Notes under the pieces: generated by a model | Database searches by the model: none | The model's input: the letters and a program-made list of their open reading frames with translations, nothing else | Told to the model about the DNA's origin: nothing | DNA from: Altericroceibacterium endophyticum | GTDB taxonomy: Bacteria; Pseudomonadota; Alphaproteobacteria; Sphingomonadales; Sphingomonadaceae | Assembly: GCF_009827595.1 (NCBI RefSeq) | Contig: NZ_WTYT01000005.1 | Coordinates: 248,001 to 312,000, forward strand | Reading direction: 5' to 3' | DNA: 64,000 nucleotides | Made by a program: the position numbers and the translations under genes | In this document: piece after piece, positions 37,005 through 47,567 of the stretch | How the letters are laid out: every line of letters starts with the position of its first letter | Numbering within the stretch: the first letter of the stretch is position 1

Positions 37005-38041
37005 GCCCGGCCTCCCCAATCGCTTTCCGACCAGCCATCGACACCCCGCGCGCGCCGCGTCAGCACGTCGAGGCAGGCCATGCGGATGGCAACACCCATT
37101 TCCACCTGCTTGGTAATCAGTGAAATATCAGGATCATCCGCGACGACGCTGTCAATCTCCACCCCGCGGTTCATCGGGCCGGGATGCATCACGATGGCGT
37201 CTTTCTCAGCCAGTGCCAGCCGTTTTTCGGTCAGGCCGTAAAGATGGCGATATTCACGCGGAGAGGGAATGAACTGCCCCTGCATCCGTTCATTCTGCAG
37301 CCGCAGCATCATCACCACTTCCGCGCCGTCCAGCGCGGCTTCGAAATCATGCACCACTTCGGCGCCAAAGGCCTGTTCTGCCCCGGCAGGCATCAGCGCA
37401 GGCGGCGCGCAGAAGCGCACTTTCGCGCCAAGGCCGCGCAGGCACAGCGCGTTGGAGCGCGCCACGCGGCTATGCAGAATATCGCCGCAGATCGTCACGC
37501 GCAGACCGTTGAATTCGCTCCGCCCCCGCTCGCGCAGCTTGTGGCGCAGTGCCAGGGCGTCAAGCAGTGCCTGTGTGGGATGTTCATGCTGACCATCGCC
37601 GGCATTCAGCACCGGACAATCCACCTTGTCGGCAATCAGCGCCACCGCCCCGCTGGAGGCATGGCGGATCACGATGGCATCGGCGCGCATGGCGTTGAGC
37701 GTCACCGCCGTATCGATCAGCGTTTCGCCCTTTTTCAACGAGCTTTGCGCAGCTTGCATATTCACCACATCGGCGCCGAGCCGTTTACCGGCGATTTCAA
37801 AACTCAGCAAAGTCCGCGTCGAATTTTCGAAGAAGGCGTTGATGATGGTCAGCCCGGCCATTGCATCGGAATGCTTGGTCGGTTGGCGGTTCAGCTCGAC
37901 CCATTGTTCCGCCTCGTCGAGCAGATACAGAATCTCATGCGTTTCAAGATGGCCAATACCGAGCAGGCTGCGATGCGGAAAGGCGAGGCCACCGGCCGGA
38001 TATCGGTCACTGGCTGCGGGAGATATGTGCGAAGCTGTCAT
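37001..38041 (-). CDS. pyrB: Aspartate carbamoyltransferase, catalytic subunit
   Basis: 346 residues from ATG 38041; an upstream in-frame extension to 38080 is poor. The carbamoyl-phosphate site [13 protein letters not shown], the HPTQALLD loop and HPGPMNRG are present. It condenses carbamoyl phosphate with aspartate, the committed step of pyrimidine synthesis. No regulatory pyrI gene is adjacent; instead an inactive dihydroorotase homologue overlaps its end, as in class A aspartate transcarbamoylases. Confidence 0.93.
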   Translation of the reverse strand: MTASHISPAASDRYPAGGLAFPHRSLLGIGHLETHEILYLLDEAEQWVELNRQPTKHSDAMAGLTIINAFFENSTRTLLSFEIAGKRLGADVVNMQAAQSSLKKGETLIDTAVTLNAMRADAIVIRHASSGAVALIADKVDCPVLNAGDGQHEHPTQALLDALALRHKLRERGRSEFNGLRVTICGDILHSRVARSNALCLRGLGAKVRFCAPPALMPAGAEQAFGAEVVHDFEAALDGAEVVMMLRLQNERMQGQFIPSPREYRHLYGLTEKRLALAEKDAIVMHPGPMNRGVEIDSVVADDPDISLITKQVEMGVAIRMACLDVLTRRARGVDGWSESDWGGRA

Positions 38042-38163
38042 TAAAACATAGCCCTTAATCATGCACCATGAGGCACTCAAGCGGTTTCCAGTGGAACATC
38101 GCCTTTACGATGGTTAGGGTGATGGCAGTTTACGGGATCGTGGCATTTCAAAAAGGTCGATGC

Positions 38164-40062
38164 ATGGCGTTTGCAGGTAAGGTTTGGCGTTTGCTGGTGG
38201 GCATCAAAGACGCTTTGGTGCTCCTTTTCATGCTCATATTTTTTGCCCTGCTCTTCGCAGCGCTAAGCGCGCGCCCCTCCCCCACCCAGATCCGCAACGG
38301 TGCCTTGCTGCTGGATCTGAACGGCGCTGTGGTGGAGGAAAAATCCAGCATCGACCCATTGTCCACCCTGCTGTCATCCAGCATCCCGGTGCAGCAATAT
38401 GCCGCGCAGGATATTATCCGCGCGATTGACAGCGCCGCAGCGGATGAGCGGATCAACGCGCTTGCCCTGGATCTCACCACCTTTGCCGGCGGCGGACAGG
38501 TGCATATGCAATCCATCGCCGACGCGATCGACCGTTTCCGCACTGCCAAGAAACCCGTGCTCACCTATGCCGTAGCCTATAGCGATGACGCCATGATGCT
38601 GGCCGCGCATGCCAGCGAAGTGTGGGTCGATCCGATGGGCGGCGCGGCCATTACCGGCCCCGGCGGAACCAATCTTTATTATGCAGGCCTGCTCAACAAG
38701 CTGAAAGTGAAGGCCCATGTCTTCCGCGTCGGCACCTATAAAAGCGCCGTCGAACCCTATCTGCGCGATGGCATGTCGCCCGCCGCGCGCGAAAATGCCG
38801 AAGCGCTGTATGGAGCGATCTGGGAAGAATGGAAGGCCGATGTAAAACAGGCCCGCCCCCAGGCCGACATTACCCTGGTCACTGAAAATATCGGCGACTG
38901 GCTGACCCAGAGCAAGGGAGATCTGGCTGCCGCCACCCTCGCCGCCGGGCTGGCCGATCGCACCGGCACGCGCGTCGAATGGGGCAAGCGGCTGGCCCAG
39001 ATTTCGGGTGAGGATGATTGGGACCGCTCGCCCGGCGCCTTCGCCAAGAATGATTATGCCGATTATCTCGGCACGCTGCCCGTCAGCAGCGATGGCAAGG
39101 CGATCGGCATCATCACGGTGGATGGCGAAATCAGCGATGGCGATGCCGGACCGGGTAGCGCGGGTGCGGAAAGAATAACGCGCCTGCTTGACGATGCGCT
39201 GGACCGTGATCTGGCCGCATTGGTCGTCCGGGTGAATTCGCCCGGCGGGACCGTCACCGGCTCTGAGGCCATCCGCCGCGCTATCCTGCGGCAGAAGGAG
39301 CGGAATATTCCGGTGATCGTTTCCATGGGCAATGTTGCGGCCAGTGGCGGATATTGGATCTCGACCGCTGGTGACCGGATTTTTGCCGAGCCCGAAACCA
39401 TTACCGGATCGATCGGCATTTTTGGCGTTTTGCCCACTTTCGAAGATGCGCTGGCAGAATGGGGCGTCACCTCGGATGGCGTGCGCACCACGCCGCTATC
39501 GGGCCAGCCGGATATCCTCGGCGGTTTGACCCCGGAAACCGAAACGCTGGTTCAGAGCACTATCGAATATGGCTATCGGCGCTTCGTCAATCTGGTCTCC
39601 AAGGCCCGCAATATGGAGCCTTCGCGGGTCGATGAGATCGCGCAGGGCCGCGTCTGGGATGGGGGCAGCGCGCTGCAACTCGGGCTGGTCGATCAATTCG
39701 GCGACCTTGACACCGCGATCGCCTATGCCGCCAAAAGCGCGCAGGCCGGTGATGACTGGCATGTCGAATATCTGGCGGATAAGCCCGACCCTTATGAACA
39801 GATGATCGAGCAATGGCTGCTCGGTACAAGTCAAAGCTCCGCCCCGCAGGGCATGGATATGATGGGCCATTTCGCCCGGGCGCAGCAGGATGCCGCGACG
39901 CGCATCGCTGACGATCTCGATTCGCTGATGGCGGTAAAGGGACTGCAGGCGCGCTGCCTCGAATGCCCGGCAATGCCGCTGCGCCAGCGCAATGATGCGT
40001 CCTCCATTTCCGGCCAGTCCTTGTTCAAAAGGGCCCTGTTTTCATCGCTGATGGGCAGCTGA
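38164..40062 (+). CDS. sppA: Signal peptide peptidase SppA, 67 kDa type
   Basis: 632 residues from ATG 38164 (AAGG upstream); the longer frame from 38068 looks non-coding. One N-terminal membrane helix (about 12-35) is followed by two tandem S49 domains. The general-base lysine lies in VGTYKSAVEPYLRDGMS (first domain) and the serine in NVAASGGYWIST (second domain), as in E. coli SppA. It degrades cleaved signal peptides in the membrane. It is divergent from pyrB. Confidence 0.9.
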   Translation: MAFAGKVWRLLVGIKDALVLLFMLIFFALLFAALSARPSPTQIRNGALLLDLNGAVVEEKSSIDPLSTLLSSSIPVQQYAAQDIIRAIDSAAADERINALALDLTTFAGGGQVHMQSIADAIDRFRTAKKPVLTYAVAYSDDAMMLAAHASEVWVDPMGGAAITGPGGTNLYYAGLLNKLKVKAHVFRVGTYKSAVEPYLRDGMSPAARENAEALYGAIWEEWKADVKQARPQADITLVTENIGDWLTQSKGDLAAATLAAGLADRTGTRVEWGKRLAQISGEDDWDRSPGAFAKNDYADYLGTLPVSSDGKAIGIITVDGEISDGDAGPGSAGAERITRLLDDALDRDLAALVVRVNSPGGTVTGSEAIRRAILRQKERNIPVIVSMGNVAASGGYWISTAGDRIFAEPETITGSIGIFGVLPTFEDALAEWGVTSDGVRTTPLSGQPDILGGLTPETETLVQSTIEYGYRRFVNLVSKARNMEPSRVDEIAQGRVWDGGSALQLGLVDQFGDLDTAIAYAAKSAQAGDDWHVEYLADKPDPYEQMIEQWLLGTSQSSAPQGMDMMGHFARAQQDAATRIADDLDSLMAVKGLQARCLECPAMPLRQRNDASSISGQSLFKRALFSSLMGS

Positions 40063-40187
40063 CACAATTCCGCTGATCAGCGGCGGACAATTGAACATGC
40101 AAGCAAGCCGGCAATTTCCGCAAATTGCCGGCTTGCCTTCGCCCCAAACCCATGGCAAATGCGCGCCCCTGCCGTCACAAGACGAGC

Positions 40188-40262
40188 GGGCGCGTAGCTC
40201 AGTGGTAGAGCACACCCTTCACACGGGTGGGGTCGCAAGTTCAATCCTTGCCGCGCCCACCA
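40188..40262 (+). tRNA. tRNA-Val(CAC)
   Basis: 75 nt with encoded CCA. The acceptor is GGGCGCG/CGCGCCC, the D-arm GCTCAGTGGTAGAGC, the anticodon stem-loop CACCC-TTCACAC-GGGTG (anticodon CAC), and the T-arm has GTTCAATCC. Its 3' half is the left attachment site of the genomic island and remains functional after integration. Confidence 0.95.
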
Positions 40263-40279
40263 TCTTTTCAATGACTTAG
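40213..40279. repeat. attL, 67 bp direct repeat within tRNA-Val
   Basis: Begins in the anticodon stem (CACCCTTCACACGGGTG), runs through the CCA end and continues CATCTTTTCAATGACTTAG-type sequence to 40279. It is identical, base for base, with 51538-51604. Confidence 0.93.
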
Positions 40280-40296
40280 AAGAGATGGTCCACATT

Positions 40297-40319
40297 TCCA
40301 TGAAAAAAACATGAAAAAC
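40297..40319 (+). repeat. 23 bp direct repeat, candidate integrase arm site (left)
   Basis: Contains two CATGAAAAA units. An identical 23 bp copy lies at 51436-51458 in the same orientation. It is 18 bp inside attL. Confidence 0.6.
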
Positions 40320-40359
40320 GGGGCGTGAGAATTGCCTCCCCAACGGGAATTTTCCCCGG

Positions 40360-43300
40360 TCAGAGCTGCCCGCCAACACCCTTGAACTTCGCGACGAAAT
40401 CCGAGACTTGCTGAAAGACTGTCGCCTTCTTGGTCAGGTATGAAGGGTTGAGCGGGCTCATCTTCGGCAAAATTGCGTTCAGGTCATTGCCATTCTCGGT
40501 CGCATATTCCCGCGTTACGGAGCTTGCCACGTAACGCCTTGCAGCCTCGGGGTTCAGACCCTCCGTGGCGACCAGTTCTTCAAACTCGCGACGCTGCTCA
40601 CCTTGGGCAAACTCATAGAAAGCTTCCATGATCTCTGCCTTGCTATCGATCTCATCCAAGTTTGTCTGATTGATGAAGTCAACGATTAGGTTCTCTTTCG
40701 CCCGGTTGCCTAGGCTCGTCCGGATGATCCGCCGCGCCTCTTCGATGAGATTGCCCTTATCCATCGTGCCCCGATTTTTCTCGAAGATCAGCTCAAGAAT
40801 GTAATCGAGGTTGATCTCCTGCGACTTGAGCAGATCGACTTCGAAAACAACATCATCCCAATCTAGGGTCGATTCCTCGGTCGCATTAGCCTCCCTTTCG
40901 CGCCTCAGCCAATCACGAATGTCGTTATAGGTCGATTTGTAGTCTTGGATCACGCGCTCGGATGGAAGCTGGAATGCCCCGAATTGTTCGATGTCCGCAT
41001 CCTCCAAATGATGCTGCACCTTGAACGCCTCAATCGCTTCCGGATCGCTTTGGTCGACATCCTGAAGCGCCTTAAGCGCAACAAACTCGTCGAAGTTTTG
41101 GAGCACGTTCTCGGCCTTCAGAAATTCGCCAAAGAGCTTCGCAAATTCCTTCTTGTCTATTTCCTTCACGATCTCGCTCGGATCAGGGAAGCGCTGCTCC
41201 AACTCGGCTAGGATCATCTTGAAGCCTCGGCTGGCAGTCCCGGAAGCGATGTCGGAGAAGCCTTCCATGTATTCCTTGTAGCTCTTCTCCAGCACCACAT
41301 TTTTGGTGTTGCTGTCGCCAAACAAGGTGATCGCGTCGATGGTAGCCTGCTCCAGATCACGAAACGCCACGATATTGCCGAATGTCTTGGTCGCGTCGAA
41401 GATGCGGTTGGTGCGAGAATAAGCCTGAATAAGCCCGTGAAAGCGCAAGTTCTTGTCCACGAAGAGCGTGTTCAATGAGGGCGCATCGAAGCCGGTCAGG
41501 AACATTCCAACGACAATGAGGAGGTCGACCTCTTTCGACTTCACCCGATTGGCAAGGTCGCGATAGTAGTTTTGAAAACCGTTTCCGTCAGTGCTGAAAC
41601 TTGATCCGAACATCGAATTGTAGTCGCGGATGACCGCATCCAGAAATTCCTTGCCGGTGCTATCCATGGCAGACACATCAAAGCTTTCATCGCGAATTTC
41701 GCCGATAGAGTTTTGTTCCTCATTCGCCGCGAAAGAGAAGATGGTCGCGATCTTGAGCGGCTTTTCACTGTCCTCCTGGAGTCGGTTCAAGGTCTCGTAG
41801 TAAAGCTTCGCAGCGTCCACGCTGCTGACGGCAAACATCGCATTGAACCCGCCACCGCCGGGATTGGTACGGTGCGTCTTCTGACGAAAATTGTTGAGAA
41901 TATACTGCGAAACTTCCCTGATCCGCTCGGGGTGCAGCAAGGCCTTCCTATTCTCAGCAGCACTTAGCTTGGCTTCGTCCTGCTCAGTCTCGATGCGCCG
42001 GAATTGCGGGCGCACGTCGTTATAGTCCACCTTGAACTTCAGGACCTTCTCATCGCGGATGGCATCGGTGATGACATAGGAATGAAGCTCGCTGCCAAAA
42101 ACGCTGGCAGTCGTCTCTGATCCTGAAGCGTTCTCAGGGAAGATTGGCGTGCCTGTGAAGCCGAACTGATAGAACCGCTTGAACTTCCTCTTGAGGTTCC
42201 GCTGCGCCTCGCCGAACTGGCTCCGATGACATTCGTCGAAGATGAAAACCACTTGCTCCCCATAAACGGGCAGGTCCCCTTCGCTCTTCATCAGATTATT
42301 GAGTTTCTGGATCGTGGTTACGATGATTTTCTGATCATTCTTGGCTAGGTTACGCTTCAGCGCCGCCGTATTTATCGAGCCGTTCACGCTGTCAGGCGAG
42401 AAGCGCTGGTATTCCTTCATCGTCTGATAATCGAGGTCCTTGCGGTCGACGACGAAGAACACTCTATCGATGAAGTCCAGCTCAGTTGCCAGTCGAGCAG
42501 CCTTGAAGCTGGTCAGCGTCTTGCCTGATCCGGTGGTGTGCCAGATGAAGCCGCCACTCTCAGGCTTGCTCCAGCTCTTCGTATTGAAGGAGCTTTTGAT
42601 CTTCCTGAGGATACGCTCGGTCGCTGCGATCTGATAGGGGCGCATCACCAGCAGCGTGTTGCTGACATCGAAAACTGAATAATGCAGCAACACGTTGAGC
42701 AGCGTGCTCTTCTCAAGGAAGGTGGCGGTGAAGTCCTTCAGGTCCTTGATCAGCCCGTTATCCGCCTTCGCCCAGTTCATGGTGAAGTCGAAACTGTTCT
42801 TGTCGCGCTTCGTGGTGTTGGCGAAATAGCGTGTATCGGTGCCGTTTGAGATCACGAACAGCTGGACGAACTTGTAGAGCGAAGCCTCGCTGTTGAAGCT
42901 CTCTTTGCTGTAACGGTGGATCTGATTGAACGCCTCGCGAATGGCCACCCCGCGCTTTTTCAGCTCGATCTGCACCAGCGGCAGGCCATTGACGAGGATC
43001 GTCACATCATAGCGATTGGCGTGTGTTCCGGTCTGCTCAAACTGCTTGATGACTTGCAGCTTGTTGAGCGCGACATTGTCCTTCCTGAAAAGGTAAATGT
43101 TCTGGATGCGGCCATCATCGAAGACGAAATCGTGGATGTAATCATCGTGGACCTTGCGAGTTTTGTCGATGATCCCGTCGCTAGGGTTGTCGAGATAGGT
43201 TGCCACGAAGCGCGACCACTCGGCATCTGAAAAGCTTACCTTGTTCAGCGCTTCGAGCCGCACGCGGACATTCGCCAGCATGGCATCGGGAGAGGTAAGT

Positions 43301-43461
43301 TCGGCTAGGAACTCGTAGCCCTGATTGACGAGGTCCTTGATCAGCTCGCGCTCAAGCTCGGCCTCGCTCTGATAGTGATCCGCAATGCTCCAATCGCTGG
43401 TGTATTTGTCCAGAACAATGAAGTTCTTCGACTCCGCTATGGGCTTTGTCACCTCAACCAT
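40360..43461 (-). CDS. hsdR: Type I restriction enzyme subunit R (HsdR)
   Basis: 1033 residues, the usual size for type IC HsdR. The PD-(D/E)xK nuclease site is D152 (RYDVTIL) with E166 and K168 (QIELKKRG). The superfamily-2 motor has Walker A TTGSGKT (309-315), DECH (409-412) and FTGTP near 438. The C-terminal helical part would contact HsdM. It translocates DNA with ATP and cleaves at random sites when its target is unmethylated. Its ATG overlaps the prrC stop by eight bases. Last gene of the four-gene operon and next to attL. Confidence 0.95.
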   Translation of the reverse strand: MVEVTKPIAESKNFIVLDKYTSDWSIADHYQSEAELERELIKDLVNQGYEFLAELTSPDAMLANVRVRLEALNKVSFSDAEWSRFVATYLDNPSDGIIDKTRKVHDDYIHDFVFDDGRIQNIYLFRKDNVALNKLQVIKQFEQTGTHANRYDVTILVNGLPLVQIELKKRGVAIREAFNQIHRYSKESFNSEASLYKFVQLFVISNGTDTRYFANTTKRDKNSFDFTMNWAKADNGLIKDLKDFTATFLEKSTLLNVLLHYSVFDVSNTLLVMRPYQIAATERILRKIKSSFNTKSWSKPESGGFIWHTTGSGKTLTSFKAARLATELDFIDRVFFVVDRKDLDYQTMKEYQRFSPDSVNGSINTAALKRNLAKNDQKIIVTTIQKLNNLMKSEGDLPVYGEQVVFIFDECHRSQFGEAQRNLKRKFKRFYQFGFTGTPIFPENASGSETTASVFGSELHSYVITDAIRDEKVLKFKVDYNDVRPQFRRIETEQDEAKLSAAENRKALLHPERIREVSQYILNNFRQKTHRTNPGGGGFNAMFAVSSVDAAKLYYETLNRLQEDSEKPLKIATIFSFAANEEQNSIGEIRDESFDVSAMDSTGKEFLDAVIRDYNSMFGSSFSTDGNGFQNYYRDLANRVKSKEVDLLIVVGMFLTGFDAPSLNTLFVDKNLRFHGLIQAYSRTNRIFDATKTFGNIVAFRDLEQATIDAITLFGDSNTKNVVLEKSYKEYMEGFSDIASGTASRGFKMILAELEQRFPDPSEIVKEIDKKEFAKLFGEFLKAENVLQNFDEFVALKALQDVDQSDPEAIEAFKVQHHLEDADIEQFGAFQLPSERVIQDYKSTYNDIRDWLRREREANATEESTLDWDDVVFEVDLLKSQEINLDYILELIFEKNRGTMDKGNLIEEARRIIRTSLGNRAKENLIVDFINQTNLDEIDSKAEIMEAFYEFAQGEQRREFEELVATEGLNPEAARRYVASSVTREYATENGNDLNAILPKMSPLNPSYLTKKATVFQQVSDFVAKFKGVGGQL

Positions 43462-44668
43462 CTTCTGCTTCCTGCACTAGAAAATGATAGCGATCGAATA
43501 AGTAATTTACGAGCCCAACCAGCTTCTCTTTATCCTTAACATCAGGTTCTGAGATTTCCTCCCCTGAATGGGCAGAATGGCTCGAAAGGTTCACGATCCG
43601 GGCTGCAAATGGATCGGGAGCACCATCGACCTGCGGAAGCAAATCCCCCCATTTTTGATAGCCCAGAAATGTCGCTGTCTTCTCCAGAACATTCCTCAAA
43701 AAATTGAAGTGATACTTTTGCAGATTCTCGGCATCAATAGCTTTCTTGAGCTCAGAAATCAGGAGCAGATGATAGGAGAACGGAGTTCGGCTATCCTGCT
43801 CAATCAGCAAAAAGCGGCCATCCCTCAGTTTTTCCAGCCGCCACCGCATCGCTTGGCTGGGCCTGTAAACAGTCGTCAACTCCCCTCCCCGTTCCTTCTT
43901 GAACGAGTTCTTGAGCTCATTATGCAGGACATTGTAGAAAAGTGGGTTGTGAGTTGTGATTATGAATCTCAGACTAGATTCGCACGATTTGATAAGCTGT
44001 GCCAAATCCACTGCAAGCTCAATCAAATGTGGATCATCTAATGAGCTTACGGGGTCATCAATAAAGACGATCTGCAAATCATCAAACTGCTCATCTTCGC
44101 GCAGAGCAGGGTCTTTTTCCTGAAGAATACTTACCGCTTCTTGAAGAATGGCATAAAACACACTCCAGATCAGATTGCTCTCTTCGCCTTTCGATATTTT
44201 GACGTTTTGCTCAACATCGTCGCCGCCTGTATAGTTAAAACGTATTTCCGGGAAAGTCTGCGTATTCTCACGCCTCCCATCATGTTCAATTACCAGTTCC
44301 TCGGGCACAAAATTAGGGGTTATGCTTCGACTGGTGTAGCGCTGAAAGTTGTCGACGATATTGCGATCCTGCCCTCGGTCTCGCAAAACCCAGTCAGTGA
44401 ACTCATTAGGCTGAATTTTCAGCTTGGGCTCACTGTCGTCTAGCAGGTCATTATCCCAGTAGAACAGATCTTCAGTAAAGGCGCTGTAGTACAGGATTTT
44501 GCGCCGCGTAAGGTCTTCCTCCTCATCACCATCGGTTCTAGGTACGATCAGCTTCTTCAGGGCGCGAGAAAGGCGAGTTTTGCCGGTGCCATTGAAGGCG
44601 TAGATCAGTTGGACCTTCTTGTTCGTGGCGTGAAGCTTTTGGGCAATCTGTTCGAGGGTCTGGCTCAT
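43454..44668 (-). CDS. prrC: Anticodon nuclease PrrC
   Basis: 404 residues (E. coli PrrC has 396). The ABC-type NTPase N-domain has Walker A FNGTGKT (25-31), signature SKGEES (159-164), Walker [12 protein letters not shown] (201-211) and switch H240. Strongly PrrC-like blocks are [11 protein letters not shown] and [10 protein letters not shown]. The C-terminal nuclease site R-x3-E plus H is intact: R325, E329 (LRNVLEK) and H364 (SSHSAH), equivalent to R320, E324 and H356. PrrC is kept inactive by the type I enzyme and, when a phage inhibitor disables that enzyme, cleaves tRNA-Lys and stops translation. It lies between hsdS and hsdR, as in the E. coli prr locus. Confidence 0.9.
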   Translation of the reverse strand: MSQTLEQIAQKLHATNKKVQLIYAFNGTGKTRLSRALKKLIVPRTDGDEEEDLTRRKILYYSAFTEDLFYWDNDLLDDSEPKLKIQPNEFTDWVLRDRGQDRNIVDNFQRYTSRSITPNFVPEELVIEHDGRRENTQTFPEIRFNYTGGDDVEQNVKISKGEESNLIWSVFYAILQEAVSILQEKDPALREDEQFDDLQIVFIDDPVSSLDDPHLIELAVDLAQLIKSCESSLRFIITTHNPLFYNVLHNELKNSFKKERGGELTTVYRPSQAMRWRLEKLRDGRFLLIEQDSRTPFSYHLLLISELKKAIDAENLQKYHFNFLRNVLEKTATFLGYQKWGDLLPQVDGAPDPFAARIVNLSSHSAHSGEEISEPDVKDKEKLVGLVNYLFDRYHFLVQEAEDG

Positions 44669-45855
44669 GCTTCAGCCGCCTCGCCTGGTTTGGGGAAGCT
44701 CAGGAGCAGGTCGCGATAATATTCATATTGCTTTTGCCGCAGTTCGATTTCGCGGGGCAAGCCTTCGCTGAGCGAGGTGGTGAGCGTGTCGAACTTGTCG
44801 AGAATTTCGACGATGCGGGCTTGCTCTGCTAGCGATTTCCTAGGATCGTCCGGGTAAGGTATGGGAATCATGATCTTCTTAACCATCGGCACGGTCAACT
44901 GAGGAATCCCACCATCTGTCCCTCCAATTAGCGTCATATCCAGAGCGTAATTGAGAAAAGCCGTTGAGATTAGACTCTTGTCCGCGACTAGAACCAACAG
45001 TCGTATGATCGGGGTGAACTTTCCCTCTCTAATCGCATGGTAGCCAACCTTCGCACCACGGGCTGAGACAGTCACTGCATCGCTTTCGATCTTATAGCTA
45101 TCTGTGAACCCATAGAGCCCCCCCTCACCCACTGCATTGGCATAAACTGGATAGGGGTACTCGTCATTCGGATGGGTTTGGCCCTTAGCGCATGGCTTGG
45201 GCACGTCTCCCCCAGCCGTTATAGAAATGCAAAGGTCATCCAAAGCGATCCATGTGGACTCAACATCTAGAAAGCTCAGCAGATGGTCGCGGTAGTGGTT
45301 GGATTGTTTTTTGCGCGCCTCAAGCTCAGCAGTCAGTTCGGCGGTCAGCTCGGTAAAGCTGTCCAAAATCCGCACAATCTCCCCCTGTATCGCCAGCGAC
45401 TTCTCTGGCTCCTCCGGGCAGGGAATTGGGACGGAGATTTCAACCAATCTCCCTTTAGTGAGCTTCGCTCTGCCTCCGCCTGACAGGTATGGCTGAAAGT
45501 TGGTGATACAAAGATAGTGAAACAGGTATCGGGTGTTTATCTGGTCGTTCCCGCGCACGACATGAACATGATTATTCGCCCAAAAACGGCCTTTCGCATA
45601 CTGAATTGAGTAGTTTTCCAAGCTCGCCGAACCGTCTTCAGCGATCAGGACAAATTCGCCCTCGTGCGTGTGCCCGTCAACATAGTCTTGGATATTGTTT
45701 GCACCATAATAAGGCGTATCACCAGCAACGCGTAGCGACTGCTTGACTGGTTTGCGCCCCCTGTTTGCAATCTCGAAAAATTCTTCGTCGCCAAGTGGCT
45801 TCCATTCAACTTGGCCGCCATCCAGCAGCTTCTCAAGGAAGCGCATATCGCTCAC
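44665..45855 (-). CDS. hsdS: Type I restriction specificity subunit S (HsdS)
   Basis: 396 residues from GTG 45855, overlapping the hsdM stop (GTGA). Two target-recognition domains (about 10-150 and 200-345) each precede a conserved helical region ([15 protein letters not shown] near 181 and [15 protein letters not shown] near 373). The central spacer reads [16 protein letters not shown]: two TAEL units at 171-178 after TEL. In the EcoR124 family two versus three TAEL units change the length of the non-specific gap in the DNA target. It dictates which bipartite sequence is methylated or cut; that sequence cannot be read from the protein. Confidence 0.93.
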   Translation of the reverse strand: MSDMRFLEKLLDGGQVEWKPLGDEEFFEIANRGRKPVKQSLRVAGDTPYYGANNIQDYVDGHTHEGEFVLIAEDGSASLENYSIQYAKGRFWANNHVHVVRGNDQINTRYLFHYLCITNFQPYLSGGGRAKLTKGRLVEISVPIPCPEEPEKSLAIQGEIVRILDSFTELTAELTAELEARKKQSNHYRDHLLSFLDVESTWIALDDLCISITAGGDVPKPCAKGQTHPNDEYPYPVYANAVGEGGLYGFTDSYKIESDAVTVSARGAKVGYHAIREGKFTPIIRLLVLVADKSLISTAFLNYALDMTLIGGTDGGIPQLTVPMVKKIMIPIPYPDDPRKSLAEQARIVEILDKFDTLTTSLSEGLPREIELRQKQYEYYRDLLLSFPKPGEAAEA

Positions 45856-47396
45856 GCCTCAATCTCCGCGACAATCGTATCAATCTCGCCGCGCAGCCGG
45901 TCGATCTTGGCAACGGTGGTTTTCAGCTCCGCATTGAGCTGAGTGATGTTCACCTGCTCCCGCGTGTCCTTCGGCTCGACATAGGCACTAACCGAGAGAT
46001 TATAGTCGGCATCGAGCACCCGTTGGTGGTCCACTGTCTCGGCGACGTGCGGCACATTATCCTTGCTGGCGAACAGCTCGATAATGCGCGCCACATGGAC
46101 ATCAGTCATCTCATTAGTGTTGGTTTTCTTGGCAAAGAACTCCTCACCGCTGGCATCGATAAACTGAATTTTGGTGTCCGACTTATTCTTGGCTAGCACC
46201 AGAATATTGACTGCAATCGTGGTGCCGAAAAACAGATTGGGCGCGAGCGCGATAACCGTTTCCACCACATTGCTGTCGACCAGATATTTGCGGATTTTCT
46301 GCTCCGCCCCGCCGCGATAGAAAATGCCGGGGAAACAGACGATGGCCGCGCGCCCTCTGGCTGAAAGATAATGCAGCGCGTGGAGCACAAAGGCGAAGTC
46401 CGCCTTGGACTTAGGGGCCAGCACGCCAGCGGGCGCAAAGCGATCATCATTGATCAGCGTGGGATCGTCAGACCCCGCCCACCTCACCGAATAAGGCGGG
46501 TTCGAGACGATGGCATCAAACTTTTTATCATGCAGAAAGTGCGGATTTTCGAGCGTGTTGCCGTTCTGGATGTTGAACTTGTCATAATTAATATTGTGCA
46601 AGAACATATTCATTCGGGCGAGATTGTAGGTGGTGTAGTTGATCTCCTGCCCGAAATAGCCCTCTTCGATTAGATGCTCGTCGACGTGCTTTGTGGCCTG
46701 CAACAGCAGCGAGCCAGAACCGCAGGCAGGATCATAAATCTTGTTGATGCTGTTTTGACCATGCACGGCCAGTTGCGCGATCAGCTTCGAGACGTGTTGC
46801 GGGGTGAAGAACTCGCCGCCTGATTTGCCCGCATTGGCGGCATAGTTAGAGATCAGGAACTCATAGGCATCGCCAAACAGGTCGCCATGGTTTTCCTCGA
46901 ACTTGAGCGGGAGTTGCTCAACGCCCTTAAGCACCTTGGCAAGCCGCGTGTTCTTTTCCTTCACCGTGTTGCCCAGCCGGTTGCTGGTGGTATCAAAGTC
47001 GGAGAATAGGCCCTTGATGTCTTCTTCAGACGGATGACCATTGGCAGAGCCTTCGATCTCCTTGAAGATCGTCGCCAGATCGGTGTTGAGGCTGTCATTA
47101 CTGTTCGCGCTCGCCGCGACATTGGCGAAGAGCTGACTGGGTGCGATAAAATATCCCTTGGTCTTGACCGCATCGATCTTCACCGCTTCAGGAATGGCGC
47201 CATCGGGCATCTTGGCATAGTTGACGCTCGGATCACCCGCCTCGATGTAGCTGGTGAAGTTCTCGCTTATGAAGCGGTAGAACAGCGCACCCAGCACGAA
47301 CTGCTTGAAATCCCAGCCGTCGACTGCGCCCCTCACCTCGTTGGCAATCGCCCAAATTTGACGGTAAAGCGCATCACGTTGTTGTTGACTGGTCAC
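45852..47396 (-). CDS. hsdM: Type I restriction methyltransferase subunit M (HsdM)
   Basis: 514 residues from GTG 47396, with GAGGG upstream. The N-terminal helical domain is followed by the N6-adenine methyltransferase fold, with SAM motif DPACGSGS (222-229) and catalytic NPPYS (299-303). [14 protein letters not shown] (about 193-206) is the family substrate loop. It methylates adenine in the sequence chosen by HsdS and protects the host. First gene of the operon; its promoter should lie in the 171 bp before 47396. Confidence 0.95.
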   Translation of the reverse strand: MTSQQQRDALYRQIWAIANEVRGAVDGWDFKQFVLGALFYRFISENFTSYIEAGDPSVNYAKMPDGAIPEAVKIDAVKTKGYFIAPSQLFANVAASANSNDSLNTDLATIFKEIEGSANGHPSEEDIKGLFSDFDTTSNRLGNTVKEKNTRLAKVLKGVEQLPLKFEENHGDLFGDAYEFLISNYAANAGKSGGEFFTPQHVSKLIAQLAVHGQNSINKIYDPACGSGSLLLQATKHVDEHLIEEGYFGQEINYTTYNLARMNMFLHNINYDKFNIQNGNTLENPHFLHDKKFDAIVSNPPYSVRWAGSDDPTLINDDRFAPAGVLAPKSKADFAFVLHALHYLSARGRAAIVCFPGIFYRGGAEQKIRKYLVDSNVVETVIALAPNLFFGTTIAVNILVLAKNKSDTKIQFIDASGEEFFAKKTNTNEMTDVHVARIIELFASKDNVPHVAETVDHQRVLDADYNLSVSAYVEPKDTREQVNITQLNAELKTTVAKIDRLRGEIDTIVAEIEA

Positions 47397-47567
47397 TTAT
47401 TCACCCTCTGAACTTTCGGTCGCATACCTATCGGAGCCAGCCAGCAAGACAATCGAATATGCGGGCGGGACAGAAACTGGCTTAGCAATTGAACACGTTA
47501 ATCACGGTGGCCTCCGGCTGGCAGGCCGTAGAGATTTACCCATCCCTACCCATTGCGCGATTGTCTG

